Assembly (NCBI RefSeq): GCF_003369575.1
Contig: NZ_PIOC01000017.1
Span: forward strand, 124,001-188,000
Origin: Oceanobacillus arenosus
GTDB lineage: Bacteria > Bacillota > Bacilli > Bacillales > Amphibacillaceae
Length of the DNA stretch: 64,000 nucleotides
Direction: 5' to 3'
In this document: positions 17,179 to 25,959 of the stretch, piece after piece
How positions within the stretch are numbered: position 1 is the stretch's first letter
How the letters are laid out: each line of letters begins with the position of its first letter
Notes under the pieces: model-generated
What the model was told of the DNA's origin: nothing
Seen by the model: the letters and a program-made list of their open reading frames with translations, nothing else
Database searches by the model: none
Translations under genes and position numbers: made by a program

Positions 17179-18543
17179 TTATTTACTAGCCTTTCTTCCA
17201 CCAAATAATATTGTAATCACTGGACTCAATAAGCAGAAGAAAGCAAAAGGTAAGTAATCCAGTACTGCAATACCAAGCACATCGGCAATGAATACGCCAC
17301 AGACACTCCAAGGAACAAGCGGATTAATTACAGTTCCAGCATCCTCTAAGGTTCGTGACAATGCTTTATTTGGAAGCCCGGCCTTCTCATAAATTCCTTT
17401 ATACGTTTCACCTGTCAATAAGATCGACAAATATTGCTCCCCAATCAACACATTAATCCCAATTGCTGTTGCTGCCGTTGAAATAATAATCGATCGTACC
17501 TTTCTCAGCTTCTCATGGAAGGAAGAAAGGATGCTTGGGATGATTCCCGTAACAAATAATAATCCACCAAATCCTAGTGCTAATATGACAAGTGAAATGG
17601 TAAAGAGCATGCTACTTATACCACCTTTGGTCAGCAGCTCATTAACGGGTTGGAAATCTGTTATACCAACATAGCCATTAAACCAAATGGACCAGATTTC
17701 TGGCCAACTAAATCCATTCACACTCCAAGCCAGAATCGTTGCTGATAAGCTGCTAATCGCTAACGAGATAAAGCCAGATAATTTGAAAATGGTACAGCAT
17801 ACGAGAATGAGTAATGGAGTCCATGACGTCCAATTAATTAAATTGGTTGAGAGCAATGCATCCTGATATTCTTGCACACTTTGCGGCGATGCCGTTTGAT
17901 CTGGTGAAAGGATGACATAAATAATAAATGAAATAATGAATGCAGGAATCGTTGTCAAGCTAATATGTTTAATGTGTTCAAATAAATCAACACCAACGAT
18001 ATTGGAAGCAAGGCTCGTTGTATCAGATAATGGTGACATTTTATCACCGAAAAATGCACCAGATACAATGGCACCCGCCGTTATAGCAAGTGAAGCATCC
18101 ATTGCATTCGCAATACCGATAAAAGCGACTCCTACCGTTGCTGTTGTTGTCAACGAGCTTCCTAGCGAAATGCCAATAATTGCAGTCGTCGCAAAAACAA
18201 TGCCGTAAAACCATGTCCCACCAATGATGGAAAAGCCAGCATTTATTAAGGCAGGAACAGTCCCACTAATCATCCAGCTACTAATGAGCACACCAATCAG
18301 AAAGAAGAGAAAAACAGCCCCCATACCAGAGCTTGCCCCAGCAACCATTGCTTCTTCTAAAGCTTTAAACGAAATTTTGCGCATAACGCCATAAGCAATT
18401 AACAGGAGGATTCCTAGTAATATTGGAATATGTGGAACAGCCTCCAAGCCAATGATGAAATAACTAATTAAACCAACGATGATGATAAAGAATATTAAGG
18501 ACTCACTTACTTCTGGATGATGTTTTGGTTTAATTGGAAACAT
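17179..18543 (-). CDS. nhaC: NhaC family Na+/H+ antiporter-like transporter
   Basis: The 454-residue polytopic membrane protein has about 11-12 helices and NhaC-family blocks such as GAFFGDKMSPLSDTT. It starts at ATG 18541-18543 (MFPIKPKHHPEV), behind AGAGGAGG on the minus strand; a longer frame upstream runs into a repeat element and is not coding. The family includes Na+/H+ antiporters and amino-acid-coupled relatives. A T-box with a probable Tyr specifier lies upstream. From memory, comparative studies have proposed T-box-controlled NhaC proteins as tyrosine transporters, so substrate assignment as a plain sodium antiporter is unsafe. Confidence 0.88.
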   Translation of the reverse strand: MFPIKPKHHPEVSESLIFFIIIVGLISYFIIGLEAVPHIPILLGILLLIAYGVMRKISFKALEEAMVAGASSGMGAVFLFFLIGVLISSWMISGTVPALINAGFSIIGGTWFYGIVFATTAIIGISLGSSLTTTATVGVAFIGIANAMDASLAITAGAIVSGAFFGDKMSPLSDTTSLASNIVGVDLFEHIKHISLTTIPAFIISFIIYVILSPDQTASPQSVQEYQDALLSTNLINWTSWTPLLILVCCTIFKLSGFISLAISSLSATILAWSVNGFSWPEIWSIWFNGYVGITDFQPVNELLTKGGISSMLFTISLVILALGFGGLLFVTGIIPSILSSFHEKLRKVRSIIISTAATAIGINVLIGEQYLSILLTGETYKGIYEKAGLPNKALSRTLEDAGTVINPLVPWSVCGVFIADVLGIAVLDYLPFAFFCLLSPVITILFGGRKASK

Positions 18544-18579
18544 GAATGAACCTCCTCTAAAAATTAGATAATATGTACA

Positions 18580-18668
18580 GAACAAAAGCGGAAGTCTCGC
18601 TACAGCTTTAGCGCTGGAGCTGGACGTGGCTGTTCTCGGCAATTAAGTTATCCATAGCGTGCAATTTT
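18580..18668 (+). repeat. Dispersed repeat, family 1, inside the nhaC leader
   Basis: It begins GAACAAAAGCGGAAGTCTCGCT and carries the GCGCTGGAGCTGGACGTGGC core, then TTAAGTTATCCATAGCGTGCAA. It occupies the gap between the T-box terminator (18685) and the nhaC ribosome-binding site, so the full-length transcript must contain it. Confidence 0.7.
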
Positions 18669-18684
18669 ATAGTTTCCTAAGCAA

Positions 18685-18900
18685 TAAAAAAGCCTCGCCC
18701 CTATGAAAAGGGACGAAGCTTAACTCCGCGTTACCACCCTAGTTGATGAAAAGCAACCTTTTCACCCACTTATCGATACAATCCATCAAACGAAATGTGT
18801 AATTCAATTATCTTCTGCCAAAGCTTTCACCAACTACTTTGTCTCTAACCGCTGCTCAAAAATAATCTACTATGCATTCTTGGATTTCACTATGTAATAA
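18685..18900 (-). promoter_or_regulatory. T-box riboswitch upstream of nhaC, probable Tyr specifier
   Basis: The minus strand carries the canonical T-box AGGGTGGTAACGCGG (18740-18726). It is followed by a terminator stem, AAGCTTCGTCCC with GGGGCGAGGCTT and a T-run (18722-18686). Stem I features are present: AGTAGA near its 5' end (about 18871), a GGTTAGAGAC K-turn-like stretch and GGTGAAAGC. On the 3' side of stem I, GAATTACACA gives UAC (Tyr) at 18801-18799 as the best specifier candidate; TTA (Leu) one base off is the alternative. Uncharged tRNA would bind the T-box and allow transcription of nhaC. Confidence 0.93.
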
Positions 18901-18913
18901 TATGTTAGTATAG

Positions 18914-18943
18914 ACTATACAACCACATCACTTTATTTGTCAA
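18914..18943 (-). promoter_or_regulatory. Promoter of the T-box/nhaC transcript
   Basis: On the minus strand, TTGACA (18943-18938), 18 bp and TATAGT (18919-18914). It is correctly placed to start the T-box leader near 18907. Confidence 0.65.
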
Positions 18944-19044
18944 CAGCATATTTATTGAAATATTGTCTATTCAATTGTTGGAAGCTTCATTATTATACAA
19001 GATACCACCTTTATCTACTTATGCATTTATTGCAGAATAACGTT

Positions 19045-19068
19045 AAAAAAGCCGAGCATGCTCAGCTT
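19045..19068 (-). terminator. Terminator of the CDF exporter gene
   Basis: On the minus strand AAGCTGAGC pairs with GCTCGGCTT (one G-U), followed by six Ts. It overlaps the end of the coding frame. Confidence 0.85.
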
Positions 19069-19940
19069 TTATGTTGCGAATATGGCTCAATATGGATTTG
19101 TGCATGATATATATTATGTTTATTTGCTAAATGATTTTCAATTCGTTCTGTAATTTCATGGCTCTCTTCAACATTCAGGGATGGCTCAACTAGGATCGTC
19201 ACATCAACTAAAGTTTGGTTTCCATGAAGCCTTCCTTTCACATCGACTACCTCTTTCACATCTCGATCTTTGAGAATACTTTCTGTAATCTTATCAATTT
19301 GCTTTTCGTCGAAACCATCTGTAAGTGCATAGGTTGCCTCTTTGAAAATATCCCAAGCGGTGATACAGATAATCACACCAACGATTAATCCAGCCAGTGG
19401 GTCCAACCAACTTAAGCCAAACTGCGCACCTATAATTCCGATAAAGGCACCAATACTTACGAGCGCATCGGAACGATTATCTTGGGCAGCTACATATAAT
19501 GCCCGGCTATCCACCTTTTTAGAAAGATTTAGATTGTATCGATACACAACAAACATAATAAGAGCAGCACCTAAAGCCGTCCAAGCGGTTAATAAATTCG
19601 GTTGTGAAACTTCGCCACTAATGATTTTTTGGAAGGTATCAATAATTACTTGGATGCCTACAACCATCATAATAAATGCAGCAAATAAGGATGCAATTGT
19701 CTCGGCACGGTAATGTCCATAATGATGATCTTTATCAGGCGGCTTTCTGGAAATCTTTAATCCGACTAATATAGCTATGGATGCAACAACATCTGTTGCA
19801 TTATTTAATCCATCTGCACGTAATGCATCTGAATTACCGATCTGTGCAATGAATAATTTCATTATAGACAAGAAAACATATGCAATAATGCTGATCCATG
19901 CACCTTTCTCTCCCATTTTTAAATTCTCTCGATGATTCAT
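19062..19940 (-). CDS. CDF family cation exporter, manganese type (MneS/MneP-like)
   Basis: The 292-residue cation diffusion facilitator has six membrane helices (residues about 15-210) and a C-terminal cytosolic metal-binding domain (about 215-290, ending in a His-rich tail). Helix 2 shows N-x-x-x-D (NNATD) and helix 5 D-x-x-x-D (DNRSD), rather than the H/D pairs of zinc exporters. That Asn/Asp-Asp/Asp pattern is associated with manganese transport, as in B. subtilis MneP and MneS. It exports a divalent metal, probably Mn2+, in exchange for protons. The ATG at 19938-19940 follows GGTGGAGGAG. An MntR-like dyad overlaps its promoter. Confidence 0.85.
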   Translation of the reverse strand: MNHRENLKMGEKGAWISIIAYVFLSIMKLFIAQIGNSDALRADGLNNATDVVASIAILVGLKISRKPPDKDHHYGHYRAETIASLFAAFIMMVVGIQVIIDTFQKIISGEVSQPNLLTAWTALGAALIMFVVYRYNLNLSKKVDSRALYVAAQDNRSDALVSIGAFIGIIGAQFGLSWLDPLAGLIVGVIICITAWDIFKEATYALTDGFDEKQIDKITESILKDRDVKEVVDVKGRLHGNQTLVDVTILVEPSLNVEESHEITERIENHLANKHNIYHAQIHIEPYSQHKS

Positions 19941-19961
19941 ATGGCTCCTCCACCTTATTTG

Positions 19962-19991
19962 ATTATCGTTAATGTTGTTAGCTTAGGCAAA
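19962..19991 (-). promoter_or_regulatory. Promoter with overlapping MntR-like dyad
   Basis: On the minus strand TTGCCT (19990-19985), 17 bp and GATAAT (19967-19962) form a promoter. TTTGCCTAAGCTAA (19991-19978) is an imperfect dyad resembling the MntR box. MntR is known to activate Mn2+ exporter genes and repress importers in B. subtilis. Here the dyad covers the -35 region. The rest of 19941-20272 shows nothing else that I recognise. Confidence 0.5.
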
Positions 19992-20272
19992 CCTGTTCCC
20001 CAATTCAAGTTCAAACAAGCACTCTTGTAATTAATTTTTTTGGTATGTAAGAAGGTATGTTTGCTAAATTTTTATTAGCAGTATTGCTAGTCTAACAAAT
20101 GAAATGCTAGTGGGTCTAGAGAAAAATAAGAGGTTGAAGGTATATGTATTGACGATTGCTAAGTTTGTTTAGCGGGGGAAAAACTTAACTTTTCCATTAT
20201 CAAATCATTTAAATTGCAATTGTTCTAAAAGTTAGCGATAATAGAAAAAAGGAACAAAGGGGGTTGTGTTCC

Positions 20273-20506
20273 ATGAAAAAGGAGAAATTAGTTTACCGTT
20301 TTTATCGCTATGATGGTGAAGTCCTTTATGCAAGACGTGAAATACCATTTGAAATTATATTGACATCTAGAATGATACTAGATGAATTATGTTTCAATTG
20401 GAATAAAGCAAAATTAATAACAGAGATAGATCATGCGATCGAATATGGTAATAAAGAGGCATTTCTACAGTTAAGTGATGAATACAGAAACTATATCTGG
20501 GAGTAA
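20273..20506 (+). CDS. Small IDEAL-domain protein
   Basis: The 77-residue charged protein carries an IDEAL-type motif (ITEIDHAIEYGNKEAFLQLS, about residues 47-66). This is a short helical module found in small bacillar proteins, including YhzC and YpiB. The function is unknown; in longer proteins the domain appears at termini and may mediate protein contacts. The ATG at 20273 fits the AAGGGGG ribosome-binding site at 20257-20263 with a 9-nt spacing; an in-frame TTG at 20264 directly abuts that site and is rejected. A terminator follows. Confidence 0.75.
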   Translation: MKKEKLVYRFYRYDGEVLYARREIPFEIILTSRMILDELCFNWNKAKLITEIDHAIEYGNKEAFLQLSDEYRNYIWE

Positions 20507-20522
20507 TTGTTCAAGGGTTTGT

Positions 20523-20550
20523 AAGCCTTACTATTATGGTGAGGCTTTTT
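20523..20550 (+). terminator. Intrinsic terminator
   Basis: AAGCCTTAC pairs with GTGAGGCTT (one G-U) and is followed by TTT. Confidence 0.8.
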
Positions 20551-20578
20551 GTGAAATGGGATAGAAATTCGATCAATA

Positions 20579-20735
20579 TTTATCCGAATTAACTGGCTGT
20601 AAGACCCCCCTTCAAGAATACGAGAAAAATCAAGAATTGTAAGTGGAGGATCAACAGAAAGTCAAAATCCCGATTCTGTTCAACTAACATTAAGTGGGGG
20701 CGGATATTACCCCACTTAATGAAGTTTCACTTTAT
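20579..20735 (+). repeat. Intergenic repeat, family 3 (long copy) with a perfect hairpin
   Basis: It begins TTTATCCGAATTAACT...TAAGACCCCC and ends CACTTAATGAAGTTTCACTTTA, the same ends as the shorter element at 9751-9803. Inside, CATTAAGTGGGG (20688-20699) and its exact complement (20710-20721) form a 12-bp stem. It lies just upstream of fumC. Confidence 0.55.
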
Positions 20736-20791
20736 GAGAAATTTGTTACAATGGAAAGGTAGTTTACCGATACATAGGGGAGGAAGAGAGA

Positions 20792-22177
20792 ATGGATTTT
20801 CGTGTTGAAAGAGATACATTAGGGGAAATAAATGTACCTGCTGACAAGTTTTGGGGGGCACAAACCGAACGGAGCAAACAGAACTTTCCAATTGGCAATG
20901 AGAAAATGCCAAAAGAAATTATTGATGCGTTTGCTATTCTTAAGAAAAGTGCTGCAAAAGTAAATCAGGAGCTAGGTTTATTAGATAGTAAAAAAGCTGA
21001 AGCGATTACCTTCGCTGCTGACCAAATATTAGCGAATAAACTTAATGATCATTTTCCATTAGTTGTCTGGCAAACAGGGAGCGGCACACAGTCGAATATG
21101 AATGTAAATGAAGTATTAGCTTTCGTAGGAAATAAATGGTTACAGGAAGAGGGAAGTAATTTAGTTCTTCATCCAAATGATGATGTAAATAAATCACAAA
21201 GCTCCAATGATACGTACCCAACGGCAATGCATATTGCCTTTGTTCTAAAGCTTGAGGATACCATGTTACCAGCGATCACTGAATTAAGAAATACGCTGAA
21301 GCAAAAATGCGATGCATTTCAGGATGTAGTGAAAATCGGTCGTACACATCTTCAAGATGCAACACCGTTAACACTGGGGCAAGAAATTAGCGGCTGGCAT
21401 CGAATGCTTGAAAAATCAGAGCTATACATCAATGAAAGTGTACAGCACTTAAAGGAATTAGCGCTTGGTGGAACGGCGGTTGGTACAGGATTAAATGCAC
21501 ATCCAGAGTTTTCTGATCTGGTTGCCAAAGCAATTAGTGAATTTACTAAGAAAGATTTCATTTCTGCTGCGAATAAATTCCACTCTCTAACGAGCTATGA
21601 CGAATCAGTATATGCACATGGTGCGCTAAAAGCTCTTGCAGCAGACATGATGAAAATCGCGAATGATGTTCGTTGGTTAGCAAGTGGACCACGTTCTGGT
21701 ATTGGCGAAATCACGATTCCTGCCAATGAGCCAGGTAGCTCTATCATGCCTGGGAAGGTAAATCCTACTCAAAGTGAAGCCGTGACAATGGTAGCTGCAC
21801 AAGTAATGGGAAATGATGCAACGATTGGCTTTGCGGCTAGTCAAGGGAATTTTGAGTTGAACGTCTTTAAGCCTGTCATTGCGTATAACTTCCTACAATC
21901 GTCTCAATTACTAGCGGATAGCATTCGTTCTTTTGATGAAAGATGTGCACAGGGGATCGAACCGAATTATGAACAGATTGATAAAAATCTACATGGATCA
22001 CTCATGTTGGTTACAGCATTAAATCCGCATATTGGCTATGAAAATGCTGCTAAGATTGCGAAAAAGGCATTTATTGATAACTCAACATTAAAAGAAGCGG
22101 CAGTAAAATTAGAACTATTAACAGAAGCAGAATTCGATGCATACGTGAAACCAGAGGAAATGACCTATCCAAAATAA
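20792..22177 (+). CDS. fumC: Fumarate hydratase, class II
   Basis: The 461-residue homotetrameric, iron-independent fumarase of the TCA cycle interconverts fumarate and malate. The superfamily signature [11 protein letters not shown] is at about residues 317-327. The substrate-binding blocks [25 protein letters not shown] and [10 protein letters not shown] are all present. The full length is normal and nothing is missing. The ATG is preceded by GGGGAGGAAGAG. It is a stand-alone gene between a repeat element and a terminator. Confidence 0.97.
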   Translation: MDFRVERDTLGEINVPADKFWGAQTERSKQNFPIGNEKMPKEIIDAFAILKKSAAKVNQELGLLDSKKAEAITFAADQILANKLNDHFPLVVWQTGSGTQSNMNVNEVLAFVGNKWLQEEGSNLVLHPNDDVNKSQSSNDTYPTAMHIAFVLKLEDTMLPAITELRNTLKQKCDAFQDVVKIGRTHLQDATPLTLGQEISGWHRMLEKSELYINESVQHLKELALGGTAVGTGLNAHPEFSDLVAKAISEFTKKDFISAANKFHSLTSYDESVYAHGALKALAADMMKIANDVRWLASGPRSGIGEITIPANEPGSSIMPGKVNPTQSEAVTMVAAQVMGNDATIGFAASQGNFELNVFKPVIAYNFLQSSQLLADSIRSFDERCAQGIEPNYEQIDKNLHGSLMLVTALNPHIGYENAAKIAKKAFIDNSTLKEAAVKLELLTEAEFDAYVKPEEMTYPK

Positions 22178-22195
22178 GCCATTACTAGCTATATA

Positions 22196-22233
22196 CAAAG
22201 AAACTCGCGAAAAATTCGTGAGTTTCTTTGCGT
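22196..22233 (+). terminator. Hairpin after fumC
   Basis: CAAAGAAACTCGCGAA and TTCGTGAGTTTCTTTG form a 16-bp stem with one G-U pair; only a short T-run follows. Confidence 0.75.
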
Positions 22234-22443
22234 TTAAGAAATAATAAAATGAGGATGGTGATCAACCGTATCCTAAAGCAAAAGATACTGTGGAGCTTAT
22301 GTCGCCTCTCTAAATCGCTAATCCGAAACGTCATGCTTTGTTAGATAACGAATTGGAATTCTATCTACAATTTACCAGTAGTTTTTAGTAATAAGATTTT
22401 CTATACGGTGAACAATAGTATTACAGAAGGAGGTGAGAAACAC

Positions 22444-22644
22444 ATGGCTAATAGTAATTCAAACCAATTATTAGTACCAGGAGTGCAACAAGCACTTGAT
22501 CAAATGAAATATGAAATTGCTCAAGAATTTGGTGTTAACTTAGGTCCTGATTCAACTTCTCGTGCGAATGGATCTGTAGGCGGAGAAATCACGAAACGTC
22601 TAGTAGCGACTGCACAACAACAACTTAATGGTGGTCAATACTAA
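22444..22644 (+). CDS. Alpha/beta-type small acid-soluble spore protein
   Basis: The 66-residue spore DNA-binding protein has both conserved halves of the alpha/beta SASP family: [15 protein letters not shown](S)TSR, containing the GPR germination-protease site, and [13 protein letters not shown]. It coats and protects DNA in the dormant forespore and is degraded by GPR at germination. The ATG at 22444 has a perfect AGAAGGAGGTGAG ribosome-binding site. Forespore (sigma-G) control is expected for the family; I could not identify a convincing promoter. Several paralogues are normal in spore formers. Confidence 0.95.
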   Translation: MANSNSNQLLVPGVQQALDQMKYEIAQEFGVNLGPDSTSRANGSVGGEITKRLVATAQQQLNGGQY

Positions 22645-22658
22645 ATAAATATGGCTTA

Positions 22659-22684
22659 GAGGATAGGGCACAGTTCCTATCCTC
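22659..22684. terminator. Hairpin after the SASP gene
   Basis: GAGGATAGG and CCTATCCTC form a perfect 9-bp stem. There is no T-run, so termination is uncertain. Confidence 0.55.
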
Positions 22685-22707
22685 AATAATATGTACATAT
22701 AAACGTA

Positions 22708-22737
22708 GAAAAAGAGGCGGTCGTTACTACCGCCTCT
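22708..22737 (-). terminator. Terminator of the msmX-like gene
   Basis: On the minus strand AGAGGCGGT pairs with ACCGCCTCT and is followed by TTTTTC, starting 8 bp after the stop codon. Confidence 0.85.
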
Positions 22738-22744
22738 CGAACAA

Positions 22745-23842
22745 TTACTTAATTCGCAACTCTGTTTCGGAATCGAAGAAATGCACTTTATTCATATCGA
22801 ATGCAAGGTCTAGATTCTCGCCACCTTTAATATCGGATCTTGAATCCACTCTTGCAATAAAATCTTGACTATCAATAGAAGTATAAAGATATGATTCTGC
22901 ACCCATTAGCTCGGCGACATCAATCTTTGCCGTTATTTTTGTGTCTGGATTCGCATCGATAAACAGCTGTTCATCATGAATATCCTCTGGACGAATTCCT
23001 AAAATGATGTCCTTGCCAATATATCCATTTGCGCGAAGGACTTTTAATTTTCCTTCTGGTACTTCTACTTTTATCTGACCCATTACAAAATGGTTTTCAT
23101 CAAGTTTTCCATTTAAGAAGTTCATGGAAGGGGAACCGATGAAACCGCCAACAAAAACATTATCTGGAAAATCGTAGACATCCTTTGGTGCACCAATTTG
23201 CTGAATTAAACCATCCTTCATGACAACAAGTCTTGTGGCCATCGTCATTGCTTCTGTTTGATCATGGGTTACGTAAATCGTTGTTGTTTGTAATCGTTGA
23301 TGAAGTTTTTGAATTTCTGAGCGCATTTGTACCCTTAATTTTGCATCCAAGTTAGATAACGGTTCATCCATTAAGAATACTTTTGCGTCCCGGACAATGG
23401 CACGTCCAAGTGCAACACGCTGACGTTGACCACCAGATAAGGCTTTTGGTTTACGATCTAAGTAAGATTCAAGACCTAAGATTTTTGCAGCATTATTTAC
23501 GCGTTGATCGATTTCTTCTTTTTTGAATTTGCGTAATTTTAATCCAAATGCCATGTTATCATAAACATTCATATGCGGATAGAGTGCGTAGTTTTGGAAA
23601 ACCATCGCAATATCGCGGTCCTTTGGTGCGACATCATTCATTTTCTTATCATCGATATATAATGCACCATCGGAAATTTCCTCAAGCCCTGCAATCATTC
23701 TAAGGGTTGTTGATTTACCACATCCAGATGGTCCAACGAAAACGATGAACTCCTTATCCTGAATATGTAAATTAAAATCATCTACTGCAATTACATCTTT
23801 ATCGTATCTTTTTTGGATATTCTCTAGAACTAACTCAGCCAT
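22745..23842 (-). CDS. msmX: Sugar ABC transporter ATPase (MsmX/UgpC type)
   Basis: The 365-residue ATPase has Walker A (GPSGCGKST, about residues 37-45), signature LSGGQRQRVALGRA, Walker B LMDEPLSNLDA and the H-loop THDQTEA. A C-terminal MOP/TOBE regulatory domain (about 240-365) contains GIRPEDI. MsmX in B. subtilis is a shared ATPase energising several carbohydrate importers. The isolation of this gene from any permease or binding-protein gene fits that multitask role. The ATG at 23840-23842 follows TGGAGGG; an upstream in-frame ATG lies in the ribosome-binding site. It is monocistronic. Confidence 0.92.
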   Translation of the reverse strand: MAELVLENIQKRYDKDVIAVDDFNLHIQDKEFIVFVGPSGCGKSTTLRMIAGLEEISDGALYIDDKKMNDVAPKDRDIAMVFQNYALYPHMNVYDNMAFGLKLRKFKKEEIDQRVNNAAKILGLESYLDRKPKALSGGQRQRVALGRAIVRDAKVFLMDEPLSNLDAKLRVQMRSEIQKLHQRLQTTTIYVTHDQTEAMTMATRLVVMKDGLIQQIGAPKDVYDFPDNVFVGGFIGSPSMNFLNGKLDENHFVMGQIKVEVPEGKLKVLRANGYIGKDIILGIRPEDIHDEQLFIDANPDTKITAKIDVAELMGAESYLYTSIDSQDFIARVDSRSDIKGGENLDLAFDMNKVHFFDSETELRIK

Positions 23843-23929
23843 TACTATTCCCTCCATTTATGTAAGCGTTTTATTTATTGTATATCAAATTTTGGAAATG
23901 GGTAATGGACAAGGTGCACAAATATATGC

Positions 23930-24817
23930 TTAATCACTGTGCATGATTGACAATAAACCTAAATAAACGATGATTGCCTGGTCAAATCGCCGAATATCGA
24001 TTCCGGTTTTATCTTTGAATTTATCTAATCGGTACTGCAGGCTATTGCGATGCATATGTAATATTTTTGCGGTAACGGACGCATTTAAATTATTTTCAAT
24101 AAATGTTTGTAACGTATGAAGCAACTCTTTATCCGTAACTAAATCTTTAAAAATTACCATAATAATCTCATCGCGGAAGCGTTTATCTGTTTGCTCAATA
24201 AAGCCATGAATAATTGCGTCAGTATAGGTAATAACAGGTTTTTCAGAAAAGGAAAATGCCTGCGTACTACTTGTGATAAAATTAGCATACAACTGCTGCA
24301 AATGTTGAAGATTATCTAAAGTAGGACCAACGAAAAATTTAATATTTACATATAGATCACTCATTAATATATCAATAATCTGTTCATAGGAGATAAATTC
24401 CTCAATTGTATCGCTGAGCTCTTCGATGATTATTCCTTCATGCTGGTTTTCCCAGATGATGGGGACTGATTTTGTGAAGAAATCCTGGATTGCTTCCTTA
24501 AATTGTAACGGTTTCATTTGGTTTTTGGTCATTTTGAAATAGACGAGGCGAAATGGTGAGACAGTCTCATCGTTTTCATTTTTCTTTAGCCTATGTATCC
24601 ATAACTGCTCCTCTGGAGTTGGCTTTGGAATAGTAATGGTATAGGGAGATAGCAGCGTTGATAAAAGTGCTGTGTCGTGTTTCGTCAGTTCTTGTACATC
24701 AATCCCAATAATTTCCTGATCCGGTGTAATAAACCACTGGTAATTATCTGGAATATCAATAATGTTATCTTTAAGAGTAAATAAACTAGGAAAAATTTTC
24801 CTTAGATCTTTTATCAT
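23930..24817 (-). CDS. PucR/CdaR-type helix-turn-helix regulator
   Basis: The 295-residue protein ends in a PucR-type HTH (LHTLQTFIENNLNASVTAKI, then LHMHRNSLQYRLDKFKDKTG, about residues 230-280). The N-terminal two thirds show no clear sensory family to me. Such regulators respond to small metabolites and often control neighbouring catabolic genes. The neighbour msmX is on the same strand, so sugar-related control is possible but unproven. I chose the ATG at 24815-24817 because AAAAGGAG lies 7 nt before it; the ATG six codons upstream lacks a ribosome-binding site. Confidence 0.8.
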   Translation of the reverse strand: MIKDLRKIFPSLFTLKDNIIDIPDNYQWFITPDQEIIGIDVQELTKHDTALLSTLLSPYTITIPKPTPEEQLWIHRLKKNENDETVSPFRLVYFKMTKNQMKPLQFKEAIQDFFTKSVPIIWENQHEGIIIEELSDTIEEFISYEQIIDILMSDLYVNIKFFVGPTLDNLQHLQQLYANFITSSTQAFSFSEKPVITYTDAIIHGFIEQTDKRFRDEIIMVIFKDLVTDKELLHTLQTFIENNLNASVTAKILHMHRNSLQYRLDKFKDKTGIDIRRFDQAIIVYLGLLSIMHSD

Positions 24818-24993
24818 TGAAAAACTCCTTTTCATAAGTTAAACGTACGTGAAATCTGATTCTTAGCTGAAAATGCATGTAAAAATTGGTTTATTGTCAT
24901 CCTTTATCGTCTTTGGACTTTTAGCAAACGCTATACATATTTTCTTTCATTTGCTATATTAAACCTATAGTTTAAAACCAAGGAGGTAAGATC

Positions 24994-25350
24994 ATGTCTA
25001 ATATTCATGATAATGCACATAGTTTAGAAAAAGCAATCCGCGAGAGTGAAGAATTTCAGAATTTAAAAACAGCTTTTGAAACGGTAATGAAAAACTCTGA
25101 AACAAAGCAAATGTTTGATGAGTTCCGCGATACACAAATTAGATTACAAGAAAAACAAATGCAAGGCTTAGAAATAACGGAAGAAGAAATTGAAACTGCT
25201 CGTAAAGTTGTAGAGCAAGTTCAAGCAAATCAAGATATTTCTACGTTAATGGCAGAAGAACAGCATGTAAATGAGTTGATCAATGAAATTAGCAGAATTA
25301 TTACAAGTCCACTGGAAGATCTATATGGCAATCCAAATAATTTAAATTAA
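24994..25350 (+). CDS. yheA: YheA/YmcA-type UPF0342 protein
   Basis: The 118-residue all-helical acidic protein of the YlbF/YmcA-like superfamily is closest to YheA by length and by KAIRESEEFQNLKTAFETVM and FRDTQIRLQEKQMQGLEITE. The function is not established. It belongs to a family of small helical proteins that form assemblies (YlbF-YmcA-YaaT is one, linked to RNA processing). It opens the yheA-yha gene order known from B. subtilis. AAGGAGGTAAG precedes the ATG. Confidence 0.88.
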   Translation: MSNIHDNAHSLEKAIRESEEFQNLKTAFETVMKNSETKQMFDEFRDTQIRLQEKQMQGLEITEEEIETARKVVEQVQANQDISTLMAEEQHVNELINEISRIITSPLEDLYGNPNNLN

Positions 25351-25598
25351 TCAATCTGAAATAGAACATATAGAAATTCTTTACTTAACATGATGTCAAT
25401 AAAGGTTCAAATAGCAGAAGCCAAAATGAATACAGAAGGGCGTAGTCTAATGCTAGACTCCAAAATTGGACTTGTTCACGTCATACACTCTCATTCGACT
25501 TTCTTTCGCATTTACACCTTTTGTTCAAGGCAGAATAAATTGCTCTTTTACTACCCACTTATTCATTGTGCCTTGACAAACAATTTTGTAAAAGTAAT

Positions 25599-25638
25599 AA
25601 AAGGTGGGCTTAGCATTCGTTGCTACGCTCACCTTTTT
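25599..25638 (+). terminator. Intrinsic terminator
   Basis: AAAAGGTG and CACCTTTT form an 8-bp stem with more inner pairs and Ts after it. It lies 250 bp downstream of yheA. Between them I see no gene that I can support. Confidence 0.7.
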
Positions 25639-25659
25639 ATCGCATAGGATACAATAAAA

Positions 25660-25912
25660 TTTGATGCTGTGGATAACTTAATTACCGAGAATAGCCACGT
25701 CCAGCTCCAGCGCTTAAGCGTTAGCGAGACTTCCCTCACCTCCGTAATCTAAGTCAACCGCTTACGCTCCCAAAGAGTTTCCTTTATCTCAAAAGGCAAG
25801 GAGAAGTTCGACTAAGTTCGCCACTTCGTGTGGCAACGTCGAACCACCCCACGTCCTGTGGGGCGCAGTCCGTACACAGCTCAAACGGGCGCTTCCGCTT
25901 TTGTTCCGGATT
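25660..25912 (-). repeat. Dispersed repeat, family 1, long copy (minus orientation)
   Basis: About 250 bp. Read on the minus strand it goes from GAACAAAAGCGGAAGCGCCC through GACTGCGCCCCACAGGACG and TCTCGCTAACGCTTAAGCGC to CTGGAGCTGGACGTGGCTATTCTCGG and TTAAGTTATCCACAGC. It has the same ends as the plus-orientation copy at 28984-29150, plus an internal segment absent from shorter copies. Confidence 0.75.
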
Positions 25913-25959
25913 TTCTATATTTTGAGCCCCAATTGGCAGCCGCAAAATGAATCATTCCA

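Noticed and set aside
18544-18642. N-terminal extension of NhaC
   Set aside because: The extra 33 codons run through a dispersed repeat and lack a ribosome-binding site; the ATG at 18541-18543 has AGGAGG in front.
18685-18943. T-box serving a tRNA synthetase or biosynthesis gene
   Set aside because: On the minus strand the only gene downstream is nhaC; no synthetase gene is near, so it must control the transporter.
25390-25647. 85-codon open frame on the plus strand after yheA
   Set aside because: No ribosome-binding site, biased and meaningless composition, and it runs through an intrinsic terminator at 25599-25638.
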